Origin: Scleromitrula shiraiana
Lineage: Eukaryota; Ascomycota; Leotiomycetes; Helotiales; Sclerotiniaceae
DNA: 64,000 nucleotides
Assembly (NCBI GenBank): GCA_028455995.1
Contig: JABELC010000003.1
Span: 2,914,001 to 2,978,000 of the forward strand
Direction: 5' to 3'
Shown: positions 32,105-44,073 of the stretch, piece by piece
How positions within the stretch are numbered: position 1 is the first letter of the stretch
Layout: each line of letters opens with the position of its first letter
Notes under the pieces: generated by a model
Databases searched by the model: none
The model's input: only the letters and a program-made list of their open reading frames with translations
What the model was told of the DNA's origin: nothing
Program-made: the position numbers and the translations under genes

Positions 32105-34046
32105 CACCATGTGCTGCATTACCTTTCTTGAAATGGATTAATCTACAAAAAAAAAAAAACTTCAAGAGAGAGAAAAGAGGCAATAAAGGCAGCAACATCA
32201 GTGCAGTGCAGTGCAGTGCAGGTGCAGTGCATTTCTACACAGACCAACATCGCTACTGCATGGATATTCCTTTCTTGCTACCTTCTTAAGTTGCATGCCA
32301 GCCAGGTCATTCCAGAAGGTCGCATAGAAGGTCGCATAGAATGTCGCATAGAATGCCGCATCTCGTGAATACCATGTGGTTTATTTTCGTTTTGTATGTC
32401 ATGCCATGTCATGTCTATGTATTTTCTTCACACCGCTTCAATCTGGAAGTCTTCGACAATGATTCCGGTACATATACGCACCCGAGATGTAAATCATGGT
32501 ACATGTTATCAACTGTGCGTATGGTACGGGCGGCACTTACTATAGGCAGAAGAGGAAGAATGGATATGGCAAGCCAAACCATGCAACATAGGGAAAGGGA
32601 ATCAATCAATCAATCAATCCTACGGAAATGAAGACAGGCAAATAATAAAAACTTCCGGATATGATATGCAATGCAATCCATCTCGTAATAAGCTTCATTT
32701 GGACTTTTCAACCTCCGACACCACTCGTGGAGTATATGGAACTTTTTAGTCATTGTCGGAGACTTCCGCCCCTTGAACGTTAGGGAACGTAAGAACCTCT
32801 TTAATAAGTTTCATATATACTATATTTCATACAAGGTTCAATATTTATTCAAGTCTACTGTGCAATCTATTACGAGATTATATAATTCCGAATTGGTATA
32901 GTATCTCCTAAACTTTATATACTGGAGATCATGGTATGATAATACGTAGTAAGTACCGTCGTCCCTTCGGTCATATACCTGGAGTAGGTATGGGGGAGGA
33001 TTCAGAGATGGAGAAAGAGCAAATAAGAGGGAATGTATTATCAATTGCACCGAAGTCTGGAACTCTTGAATCATAGGAAATTGGAGAAATTCAATATTGA
33101 AAAGCTGGAATCTTGAAGCTTTTCGGTCCGTCATTACCACATAGTTCGTTCGTGGATTGCGCATGGGAATTCCTTAATGTTTTTAATTTTTCATATGTTT
33201 AGGAGTTATAAGCTTTGGTTTATTATTTAAGGCCGATGTTAATTTATCAATGAAGATCTACTGTAATACTATAGGTACCAGTATAATCAATCAATGAAAT
33301 CGAATCAAAATCCAATAAAATAAAATAAATTCAATAATCTCTTGTATAGTAATAATTAATGTTCTTTCTGATTTGGATTTATGCAGGGTCTACATTCTGT
33401 ACTAGGATTTTCCATCCATCTATCCCGTTCATCCATCCATCCATCCATTAGCCAACGTATGTCAATTCCCTCCCACCCTTCAGCGGAATCACTCTTCATT
33501 CCGTAGTCCGCTCTACGTCACATTACATTACATCACAAAACATAGTGGGATAGTATATGATTTTCCGCTCTCCCCCGCGCATTGAATCTCCCATCCCACC
33601 CTTCTAGGTATGTATCCTATCCCACCCATCTAGATGATCTATCTTATCTCCAATCAACCACCTACATACCAACAATAGTAGAACCGTGAATAAACCTTAA
33701 CATCCAACACTGACCCGGCCACTTACCTACTACACAAAGTATAATATAGCAATCGATGAATACATCCTTATGACCAAACTTGATCGAACTACATACATAC
33801 ATACATACCATACCGTATACGCGCCATCTTAACGCTGAAGTCTAATGCCAACGCCTAACTACGTACGTACGTACATAACTCCCCAAACCTCCAACCTCCA
33901 ACCTCCAACCTCCAACCTCCAACCTCCAACCTCCAACCTCCAACCTCCAACCTCCAACCTTCAGCCCCCAACTCCCAACCAGCCAACCGCGCCAACGTAC
34001 GTACGTACTGTAAAAAAACAACGAGAAACCAACCCCGCGCAACACA

Positions 34047-34086
<40 letters not shown>

Positions 34087-36078
34087 AATAAGCGCCGCCC
34101 GCCCACGCTGCGCCACGTGTTGGAGGTCGAGGTCGAGGTCGAGGTCGAGGTCGAGGCCAGACGAGCTTAAGGTTCTGATATGAATATAGCAAGAAAGAAA
34201 GAATTGGTACTTGGGGAATCCTTGTTTCTGGGCGGTCTGGCGTGGTCTGGTGTGGTTTGGTTTTTGGTCGTTGGTTGATTTGTTGGAATTGTGAAAGGGG
34301 AGGGCGGGATTTTGACGACCGGATATCATACTAATGTGGTGGATGTGTGTGTGTGTGTGTGTGTGTGTGAATACTATGTAGGTACATAGGTACATAGGTA
34401 TACTTGGTATACTACTGTATTGAGCGTATGTATGTATGTATGTATGTATACCTGGGTATTGTATGCATGTACTCTATATTATTTATTATTTGTATGTAAA
34501 CAAAATGCGCTCCATAGTAGGCATATTTTATCTTAGTTTATTTTATTTTTTGCGGGTATATATGTAGAAGCATGTATGTATGTATGTAAAATATGTATGT
34601 ATGTATGTAGATTATGAAGAAAACCGAACCGAACATGTGGAGTAGATAAGTAGATAAGTACCTAGGTACCTAGGTAAGTAGTGAAGGGTCCAGTTCTGTA
34701 ATTATAAAATGAAGCTCACTACCTATCTAGGCAGGTACATGCATCGTATCATCCAATCTCGAGTCGATATATGCAATTTTATGCACCTACCTACATAGAT
34801 AGGTAAGTGAAATGTAAACCTATCCGTCCATCCATCCATCCATCCATCCATCCATCCATCCAATAAAATCCAATTCCCCGTCCCCCCCGCCTCAAAAGGG
34901 GTAAAGATGAACATCCATCCAAGATCATCCAGATGGCACTTATTCGATTCGTCACCTCGATCACGTTATAATGCCGTCGTCATGCATATATGCAAAAGAA
35001 AGGGGGGCGGTTCATTTCATGACGATTCTCAAATACCTGCAGTATACTCTGCCACATCTGCATAGAATCACTCATAAACAATAGACTACAAACATAGGAG
35101 AAGTGATATTCATTTGACATGATATGATATGGTATGCTACCTATGTATGAGAACGGAATTTAAAAATAAAAAAAAAGAACTCCTTCCTCTAACTACTCTG
35201 TAAAAAGCCCAGTTTTTAATATTCTTTTTGCAAACCGAACCAGACCAAACCAAGTGAACCAAATCGAAAGAATCGATAAACATCAATCTAATCTTTCAAT
35301 CTTTCCCACCCCTCAAACAAAAACTCCTAATTTTTCCATCCATTACCCAAAGGAACTCATCTATCCATCCGTCATCATAGTCTCATGAACATCTATGTCC
35401 AAACACTAACGTTCAGTTATGAATGACTACTCGGGATTTTTTCCCGTAATTGATTGATAGCCCAGTTACATGAATTATTTCCTAACCCCCCTTCCCTCCC
35501 CAAAGTCTATCAGGTTGACCCGAACTCCTTGATGCCCTTCGCTATTTAAACTCCCCCGTTGCAGAGAACCCCATGTATAAAAGAGCAGAGAGAAGAGCAG
35601 CAAAACGGGCAAGTAGTAAAAGCAAAAACGCTGCACCTTTTTTTTATTCCGAACAAATGAAAATTCAACAAGGAAAAGAAACCAAGTATTAAGGTGAAGT
35701 AAGGGGGATTTATAATAAACGATAAAAACGTATTCAACAAGTTGATGGTTTGGCAAGAACGCCTGCCCACCCATCTGAAAGACTCCAAACCAGGGCATGT
35801 ATATACGTATTGTGCCGAAAATCGGCGTTGAATTATATTTCTTTCCCATCTCCCAGCCCAAAACAATCTATCTCGTGGGTATAATCTTTCGAATTCATCT
35901 GAGTAATTCAGAACTCCGCCCAATGCATAATTTTTGGTTTGTGAAAACGCCCGTCGTATGTCGAGAAAATGAGACTTTTTTCAGGAAATTCGTGACTCGT
36001 GAAAGGATCATTGCTGGTCGTATTTGGCATATATATTATCCATCATTGTGCGGAAAATGATTGGAAAGTATAAGTGAA
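32105..36078. other. 4-kb gene-free region dominated by simple repeats
   Basis: Repeats include a GTGCA run (about 32199-32230), three gtcgcatagaa copies (about 32319-32352), a CCAACCT minisatellite (33884-33960), AAAG (34046-34088), GGTCGA (34123-34157), GT (34344-34369), several TATG runs (34426-34610) and CATC (34826-34862). The minus-strand frame at 32838-33164 (108 codons, MRNPRTNYVVMTDRKASRFQ) is the most protein-like piece but shows no domain. The frames at 33842-34395 are translations of the repeats. From about 35700 the stretch is the 3' flank of SFP1. Confidence 0.55.
33883..34157. repeat. Compound of three short tandem repeats
   Basis: A 7-bp CCAACCT array of about eleven copies (33884-33960), an AAAG array of about eleven copies (34046-34088) and a GGTCGA array of about six copies (34123-34157) lie within 280 bp. 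All are near-perfect, which suggests recent expansion. Confidence 0.9.
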
Positions 36079-38595
36079 TCACATCATGCCTTCTTCACCA
36101 ATACCTGGTAATCCTGGCATAACCAAGCCAGCTAATCCAGCGGCAGCTAAATGATTACTCAACTTGAGGTCAGGATCACAAGGTGGTGAATGTTGTTTGT
36201 GCTATAAACTTATTAGATGAATTAACACAATAGATGAAAGCAGAGCACTTACATATTTAAGACCGTTAAGATTTTTATATCTCTTTCCACAGAAATCACA
36301 TTTGTACGGCTTTTCTCTCTCCATGCCTTCTGTACCAGAGTATGGGATTGAGGTTTCGGGGTTAACGATTGAGAAGGTGCCATCGCCGTTCTCGTGTAAT
36401 TGTTGCGTTTGATGACCGTGCGTCTTGTGATACCTAAGAGAGATTAGTATATAAGAATCGAGAATACCAAGAAATACATACTTGAGACCATTTTGGTTTT
36501 TATATGCCTTCTCGCATCCAATGACTGGGCATCTGAAGGGTTTGTGTTCTTCTCCCATCATTAATCCTGTTGGGTCTCCCATTCCGTTCATGCTTGCCAT
36601 CAATTGTTGTTGCTGATATGCTCTCATTAAATCGGCATTGCTGGCAAACTGCCCCTGTCCCAAGCCGAATTGTGCAAATTGTTGTTGCAGAGCTCTTTGA
36701 TTGTTGAATCCACCATTTGGACTATACAGTCTTTTCGCCGGCTCATCTATACACAAATCCAATCCCATTTCGTTTCCACCGAAATTATACGGAAACTTCA
36801 TATTACTCATATTCATATTCCTGTTCGCCATGTTCATATTCATGTTCATAGGCATATTAGTATAATCAGTATCCATTTCGGAAGGTGTTCCTGGAGCCGA
36901 GGTATCGGGTGAAAATGTCTGTGATTGTTGCATGGGTTGCGCGGTTAGAGTGGGTGTATTGACAGAAGATACAGTGGGGTTATTTTGGAAACCAAAGCCA
37001 GAGGCCGCAGGCGTAGTTGGTTGAGATGTTCGAAGGCCAGAATGTTGCATCGTGGAGTTGAGGTTGATGGCAGTAGGTCTAGGTTGTTGGCCAAACAGAG
37101 ACTGCTGCGCTGCTTGTAAAGGTCGGTGATGATTTGAAGGCGGTACAGGAGTATCGTGGGCCGCATCCATTGGACCTATAGCATCGTCCATTTCCATATC
37201 CTCAATTCCATCCATTTCATCGCTGCCGCCTTGGCCATTTTTTTGTATCGGAGTAGCTGGTTGTGAGCGTTGCTGTTGGCGCATTAACTGAATTCCTCCC
37301 ACACTTGTACCGGCTTGTGGCATTTGTAATCCCGAAGGCCGAGCATGCTGTGAAGGCTGATTTTGTTGCTGCTGAGATTGGTGTTGTACGGCCGTTGCAG
37401 CTTGTGCAGCCATAGCTGCCTTAATGTTGGGTACTGAATTCTCCCGAGCTCGTACAATTTGTGAAGTATTTCTTAGTGATTGTGGGGTCTGCTGCGCATG
37501 GGACTCTTCGTAATGTTGTAAGAGATCATGTAATGTTGGTAGTGTATTGCCACAACATGAGAAATCTCTCATGAAATTTGCTTCGAGTTTTGGAAGATAT
37601 GAGGAAGAATGATATGATGGTGATTGATATGGAAATGGAGATGTGCCGGCCATAATTATACTATGAAATTGTCAGTTTCCAAAAAGTGAGAAAAAAATTG
37701 TTACAATAAATAAATGATGTAGAACCCCGCAGTAAATTCACAAGTGAACAAACAACATTTGTTTTCTAAGTTTCTTTTCTCGAATGGTTTCGAGGTGCGA
37801 TAATTGTAGAATAAGAACAACATTATAAATGATTTTGAATAGGAAGGGCTGAAATGTTGGTATAACGTACTCATCTCGAATCCAGCTTCCCACAGAAACG
37901 CCTCCCCAACTCATACCTCCAACAAGACTACCTGCCAAACTTTCGCGACGAGGTCGATCCAAATTTCTATTCGGATTGTTCATAGAAATTGGTTTCGCTG
38001 GAGCAAAGGAATCTTGTCGCGATCTTGACATATTCATGTTGGTATCTTCGTATGGTGTACCAGTTGTCATCATTCTATGTGACATTCTGGAATCGGTATC
38101 GAGATAATTGGAATTCTGTTTATTGCCTTGAGAGGATGGAGAAGAAGAAGGATTTCTTGTTGGAGTGGCAATATCTATAGGTGATGAGGTCGTCGGCATG
38201 GTAGTAATAATAATTTGTTCGTCTTCCTCAAAGTCAGAATCAAATCCCAAATGATTCTCTTGAAATAATTTAAAATTGTGTTTGTTAATACAATTATTTG
38301 AATGTGAATATGAATTATTATTATTATTATAATTAATGAATTCAATATCCTTTGGAGTTGTTGGTTCACTTGGTTGTGAATTTGTTATTGAATTTGGAGT
38401 ACCGGTATGAGTATGAGTATGATTATGAGTATGAGTATGAGTATGAGTATATGGATTATTATTATTATTGTCAAGGTTGCCTTCTTCTATTGAAAATAAT
38501 TCCAAGTCGTCAGCGTCTCGGTCGATAATCGATGTTATCGAAGTAGATTCGCTTCTAGCGGCGTGAGATTGTTTGAACCAGTCAGGAAAAGGCAT
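36079..38595 (-). CDS. SFP1: C2H2 zinc-finger transcription factor, SFP1 type
   Basis: Four exons (37871-38595, 36482-37660, 36253-36433, 36079-36201, minus strand) join to 735 residues. The block GMSWGGVSVGSWIRDDIIMA crosses the first splice. It leads into TGTSPFPYQSP-like sequence and an atypical C2H2 finger, FMRDFSCCGNTLPTLHDLLQ with HYEESH (about 270-297). Two C-terminal classical fingers are each split by an intron: RCPVIGCEKAYKNQNGLKYH (about 618-641) and CDFCGKRYKNLNGLKYHKQH (about 679-698). The middle is Gln/Asn/Met-rich. This split-finger arrangement is that of yeast Sfp1, which couples TOR signalling to ribosomal-protein and ribosome-biogenesis genes. The N-terminal exon contains an unstable TH/NN tract (near 38390-38470) encoded by microsatellite DNA. 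Intron 1 (210 nt) is the longest. Confidence 0.92.
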
Positions 38596-40383
38596 TAGCG
38601 TATTTTTAATTGTGGGAACTAAATAAAGTAGTAATGTAGTAATGTAGTAATGTAGTAATGAAGTAATAAGTAAAAAGTACTGGAAGTTATAAAGTTAAAG
38701 TGGAGAGAATTATAAAAGAGAGTCAAGAGAGAGTCAAGACCGGTGGACTGTAGAAAAAAAGGTGCCCAGTAGTGGGTGCGGAAATAAAATCCTTGTAATT
38801 CTGAGGTAACTGTCCAAAGATGGTTGATGGTGATGGTATGGTGGTGGTGGTGGTGGTGGTGGTGGTGGTGAAAGTCGGAAAGTTTACGGAGTACTAGGAT
38901 TGAGAATAAAATTATTAGCTTGAGGATCTTTTGTACTAGGTAAGTAAATTGATTTCTTAAATTCCTAATAAGGATTAGAAAGTAAAAATAAAAGCCACTT
39001 CGATCTAATACTAATACTAATTCGTATAAATTGCCGAATATGTAAGTGATGATTACCGGCGCAATGGAATGAATATTTTCAACAAACATTAATCTGAAAA
39101 GAAAATGGATGGATAATGAGATGATATTTGAGATGATATTTGAGATGATATTTGAGATGATATTTGAGATGATATTTGAGATGATATTTGAGATGATAAT
39201 GAGATAGTAATGAGATGATGAATGATAATGATAATATAATATATTCAACAGAGAGAGGAAATGAATATAATGTAAATAGTTAAACAAGGCATAGTAATTC
39301 AAATGGTATAGGTGTAAATGGAACTGTCGAGGTTGGAGTGGTATCGGGTATCGTACATCCATTTTTAAAAAATGTTGGAATAACTTTCTTGAACGTGGTG
39401 ACCGTAGTAGGTAAGACTTGAAATAATGTCCTTGTCATGGCCATCCATTAATCCTCCGTGCCCTCCCATTAATATTATTAAAATAAACCCACTTGCCCTT
39501 TTTACCCTTCAAAGACCGTTGAATGAACGGGTTGTGCGGGTTTAGTTTCTACTTTGGGGGCCTTGGCCCTTGGGCAATTCGATTTTCAAAATCCAATTTT
39601 GAATAAATTGTTGGATGGATGGATGGATGGATGGGGATACCTTCGTCCTTGGTCTTTGGTGATGGTAACTTTGGAACAAGAACAATAACAATATACAACA
39701 TCTCAAACAAAATGAATGCATAACAACAAAGCTATTGTGGCAACATGATTGATAACTGAAGGGAGAGTAAAAAAGAAAAATGCATTTCCTACCTAATCAA
39801 TGATTTGGTTTTCCAAAGAACCAAGTAATTCCTTTCCTGCAGCTTGATACTTTTGAGAAGGTAGCTTGAGGTAGCTTAAGGTAGCTTAAGTATGTATTCG
39901 AGATTGTATTGGTTGATGAATGCGTAAGAGCGGATCGATGACAGCTGTATGTATAATGTAGAAGGTACGTTTTCTGTATGTACTATGCAATCTGTACTTT
40001 TGTTGGTACGTTGGGTCCGAGTATGAATGGATAGTTGAGTGGATTGTATGTGATGTATGTACAGTATGTATGCAGCGTATGGATGAAAATCCTATCGTGT
40101 CGTATCGTAGGTAAGGTAAGGTGAAGTAAGGTTGATATGGTAAGGTATGGATGGTATGCGATTAGATGAGACAAGTTGTTATGTCGTCGGTGAAGATTCG
40201 ATGAAATAAACTGTTTGCTATATCCAGGCCCTAGAATATGATGGGTAGGCATATATTCCAAGGTCCTTTCTTTGGAGATATATCAAGATAGATATAATAT
40301 ACTTGGATGAGGTAGCAGGCACTGGTAAAGTTATGTGGATAGATAGACGTATAGATGAGAAATGATCTATATGTATACCAATA
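38596..40383. other. SFP1 upstream region with tandem repeats
   Basis: Repeats include GTAAT at 38634-38660, GGT (38839-38870), six copies of a 12-bp unit gagatgatattt (39118-39192) and GGAT (39612-39634). The 247-codon minus-strand frame at 38619-39362 is a translation of these repeats (poly-His, poly Ile/Ser) and I do not accept it as a gene. Confidence 0.6.
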
Positions 40384-42165
40384 GAACTAGGAGGGGTCTC
40401 CAATTATGTATTTATCATAAAATTCTAACAAGTCCCGAGGTCCATGAGAAGAGAGGTCGTCGTCTGAAATTCCAAAGAAATAAACAAAGATAGTTAGATT
40501 AATTCCAAAAAGGTAGAGCCTTGTTGTTCTAAAATTGGGGGCCAACATGAGGTGATGGATGTTTCGTCCGGATAAACTGGATAACATAGACCGAATCTGG
40601 TCACTTCTCTCAATGATTTGGCAACCTGGTACTAAGAGGATCCAATAGATATGGTCCCAACGATTTGGATGAGATGAGATGTGATCCGCAGTAAATTCTT
40701 TCTAGAAGGATTTGATGATGTGTGGAAGTGGATAAGGTCGGCCTTCTATGTGACCTGCTTTATGTATGTCGTTTCTATCCTGTGCCCCGGATACTGATGA
40801 TTTCCGGATTTTGATCAATGTGATGGATAAACAACAAACATACGGTGAGATGAAACGAATTGTCCCCCCTTCTTTTAAGCGGTGTGTCTGTACTATATAC
40901 TTGAATTCATTTACCTACAAAAAAGGCGGCTCTAAGGTAGTGAGGTTGAAGGGAAGGCGATTGTAGAATCTCGAGTCCTGACGACATCGTGAACCTTCTC
41001 TAATCTCTACTTCTTCCCGTCCCTTCGAAAGATCTTTGCTTGCTATTGGGTCTCTTCACCCGTTCTTCTTATTGGTAAGTTCTATTTACGAGCTTCTGGC
41101 AAAGATCGACCACAAGTGGCTTTACGGTTTGGCTGTCACAATCTCCAAAAAGTTAAAATTGATGATAGAGCGGAATTTGAAGTCGCATGGCATATATTAC
41201 TTATTTACTACTAGTTGTCATGGTATATGCCGGCCAAATCGGAAGTAATACTAAATATGTATAGTACACTCTGCTAAGGACTAGTAAAAGCAGCCTTGTC
41301 TTGCCATCGATCCGAACATATAGCGAGTAGACCTTCACCACACGCATATTATAATCTTACAACCATCATCCTTACCGTCGTTGTACATGATTCATGCTAC
41401 CCCTGGGTGAAATGCCAAATGCCAGATTCTTAACCATTTTTGATGTTCAAGCCTCCAAGTACACTCTTCATTGAACGCTTTAAGGGGTCCTTTGAGGGGA
41501 AAACGACGTGGCGATCTGTTCCTCGAACATGCATTGTACTCAATTTGCATTCTTTGCTCGATTCATGCTTGAGCGAGTTGAGGCTGAGGACACCACATTT
41601 TGAAGGAAATTTGACAGAAAAGGAAGATGAACACCAATGCTAAAGAAGGGAACAGATATAGGAGAAGGGAGATAAAACCAAAAATAAGATAGCCAGACAG
41701 TGAGAGAGGGGGAGGGTTGCATCACGTGTGTGTGCACTTGCAGTTTCCAATGAAATGTTGAGGAGGTCGAGGGTTTCGAATTTGAAGTAATGTCGGAGAA
41801 GAGTGTCTGGAGAAAGGTCTGGAAGATGTAAAGTTTCCATGTTGAATAATATGTTCATACTGTAACAGTCGTAACAGTCCAATCCATTAGATATTATCCC
41901 CAGCTTCAACAAGTGCACCAGGTCTCAAAGAATCATTGAACTGGAGAGAAAAAGATTATATAACATAGCATAACATAATTTCTAAAACTACATCGTTAGG
42001 TATATTCAACTATGTCTTCCGTGTTACTCGTGGACTATATTGTTAAATGGAAATACTTATAAGTTATATACATATATCAAACAACAAAACTTAGAAGAAT
42101 TGTTATGAAAACATTTGAAGAGAGGGTAGAGAGGGAAGGGGCATTTTTCGGAAATGGTACGGGAA
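40384..42165. other. Intergenic region; one weak minus-strand frame
   Basis: A minus-strand frame is open from about 40715 to about 40390 (HPNRWDHIYWILLVPGCQII, later SDDDLSSHGPRDLLEFYDKY). It lacks a start at its 5' end and a recognisable domain, and a good acceptor (ttggaatttcag near 40466) lies inside it, so it might be the last exons of a small gene or chance. Other frames to 42165 are not convincing. No repeats of note. Confidence 0.35.
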
Positions 42166-42485
42166 TTATTTATATTCTTCAAGATCCTTCTCGAACTTCC
42201 AAAAAGTTTCGTCATACAATTTTTGCCTTACATCATGAGCTTTTGATGATGCAAAGAGCTTATTCATAAACCTTTCTGCGTAATATCAAAGCAATTCCGA
42301 GAAAGAAAAACAACTTCGAGTTTGAACTATATCATTATTGTATTGGAAGAAATAATAGCAGGTAGAAGTAATGAATTGGTGAGCATACCTAACAGATGAC
42401 AAGGGCTATGCCATGTGACATCATGTGATGTAACATGCTCTGATGCTATATACAAGGCATTGGGTCGTCGACCCCTAGTTTTAGA
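42166..42485 (-). pseudogene. Orphan 3' gene end, possibly dehydrogenase-like
   Basis: Two apparent minus-strand exons (about 42389-42482 and 42166-42275) joined across a GTATGC..GCAG intron read GRRPNALYIASEHVTSHDVT, then WHSPCHLLERFMNKLFASSK, then AHDVRQKLYDETFWKFEKDL ending EEYK-stop. The phase across the intron is consistent. The pattern SxKAxDVxxKLYDxT near the end is reminiscent of short-chain dehydrogenase tails, but this is a weak resemblance. Upstream of 42485 an in-frame TGA occurs and no further exon was found, so this is a relic or the end of a gene whose 5' exons I could not recognise. Confidence 0.3.
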
Positions 42486-42874
42486 TCATTTAAATACAAC
42501 ATCTTATTTTCATCACTACGGTGACAAAATCAGGAAACAATTATTATAAAATTCTTTGTGAAGGCTGGGGATCTTCATATAAGGATTCAAAAGATTTTAC
42601 TGAACCTCGACTGAGCGTTTTTCATATTACCTAGGCCTAAATTTAGCTTCTATATTCTCATGTGTTAGTTCTTCCAAAGGGCCAGGCTCATCGTCTACTC
42701 AAAGGCATTTTTGCAACAGTTTTCACAAGAATATGAAGGGATTTAATACTTGTTGTATGAAAATTCAAGTATCGTTTGCATATACATGTGCATTCACCAT
42801 GCCAAACGGCACCATATGCCATGTATACCATACCATTTATTTCCTCGCCAGTCACTTTCTATCTCAGGGATGAT

Positions 42875-44073
42875 CTAATTCAAGCCAGCGAAAGCTGGAT
42901 GATCCGCAATGTATTCCTTCCACGTCGTCAACTTGTCGACCAAAATCTATTCATAAAAGTCATTGTCAATATCTAATTCTGAAAACTCCCTATCTACTTG
43001 TAGTAGGATGGTGAACTTACCGAATGGCTTTCCTCCAAAGGAGCACCTCCATAATAGCCAAATTCCGCCAACAATCTAAAGTTCTGAAGTAATTCCTCTT
43101 GAATCTCCTCAGACATGCCGAATCCTCCAAGAATTCCCTTGAAGACTGGGTATGGAAGCTCGATATTTGTAGCACCCTCGCTGGCGATTGAATACTGTTC
43201 TTTGAACTGGTCTAACAATTCTGCTACAGTTAAGTATTCTGTAGCCCCGTAAATTCTCTTTCCCAGGACGGTTTCTCGGTTGAGTAGAATGCCTTTGACG
43301 AATTTTCCGGTGTCCCTCACTACAGAAATGATCATTTAGCTAAATTTGTTCTATCTCATACAAGTAGATAGATATCTCTTACCTGGATCGAAGACTGGAA
43401 CGGGAGCCGAGGATGGTATAGGAAGAGCAAATTTGAACTTGTTATCAGGAGGCATCCGAGCCAAGCTTTGCCCCGGAAAGTTGGACATATACATTCCAGG
43501 GAGAAAGAACGTCGCCGGTATGCCTATGGAACGAACATAGACCTCGACATCGGCTTTGAAATCAAAATGTGCGACTTTTGGCAGGGCTCCTTTGGACACT
43601 ACAAGAATCAGTACAAAGTAAGTGTAAAGGTAGCCTCCGAAAGCTTACATTCGGTAACATTTAGCAAAGAACTCCAAATATAATGTTGCACGCCGGCCTC
43701 CTTTGCAGCATCTGCTATAGCAATCCCCTGTTTCTTTTCTACCTCCCCACTCAGTTTCTCCCAGAAGTTGGTTACTGCAAATACGGCATATGCCCCCACT
43801 AAGGCTTTCTCAAGAGTAGATGCATCATTCAGGTCCGCCTATGGAAAGTCAATAATCCTGAATACGTTGACAGGAATAGTGGGGGAGACTTACAGCGACG
43901 ACCTCCGCACCAAGAGTCTCGAGGCCTTTGGCAGAGGGCTTGGTGACATCTCTAGTGATGGCTCGGACTGTCCAGTTTTCCTTTGTCTTGGGATCATCAA
44001 GAATAGCCTTGACCACAGAACCACCTTGGGCTCCAGTAGCACCAAATACAACGAGAAGTTTTTTGGTCGACAT
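42875..44073 (-). CDS. NmrA-like NAD(P)-binding protein
   Basis: Five exons (43894-44073, 43649-43838, 43383-43598, 43021-43319, 42875-42946, minus strand) join to 318 residues, the normal length for NmrA-like proteins. The start MSTKKLLVVFGATGAQGGSV carries the GxxGxxG dinucleotide-binding loop. AYAVFAVTNFWEKLSGEVEK follows at about 75-95, then GIAIADAAKEAGVQHYIWSS, HFDFKADVEVYVRSIGIPAT and FFLPGMYMSNF. The tail ends LTTWKEYIADHPAFAGLN. These proteins are atypical short-chain dehydrogenases that sense NAD(P) redox state; only true NmrA is proven to repress the GATA factor AreA, and this member may instead be an isoflavone-reductase-like enzyme. Introns are 50-74 nt. Confidence 0.92.

Noticed and set aside
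33842..34395. Overlapping open frames on both strands
   Set aside because: They only translate the CCAACCT, AAAG and GGTCGA arrays.
38619..39362. 247-codon open frame on the minus strand
   Set aside because: It is a translation of simple repeats (GGT, gagatgatattt, GTAAT) and has no domain; it sits in the SFP1 upstream region.
40390..40715. About 110-codon open frame on the minus strand
   Set aside because: It lacks a 5' start and a recognisable domain, and a splice acceptor lies inside the frame; kept only as a note in the intergenic entry.
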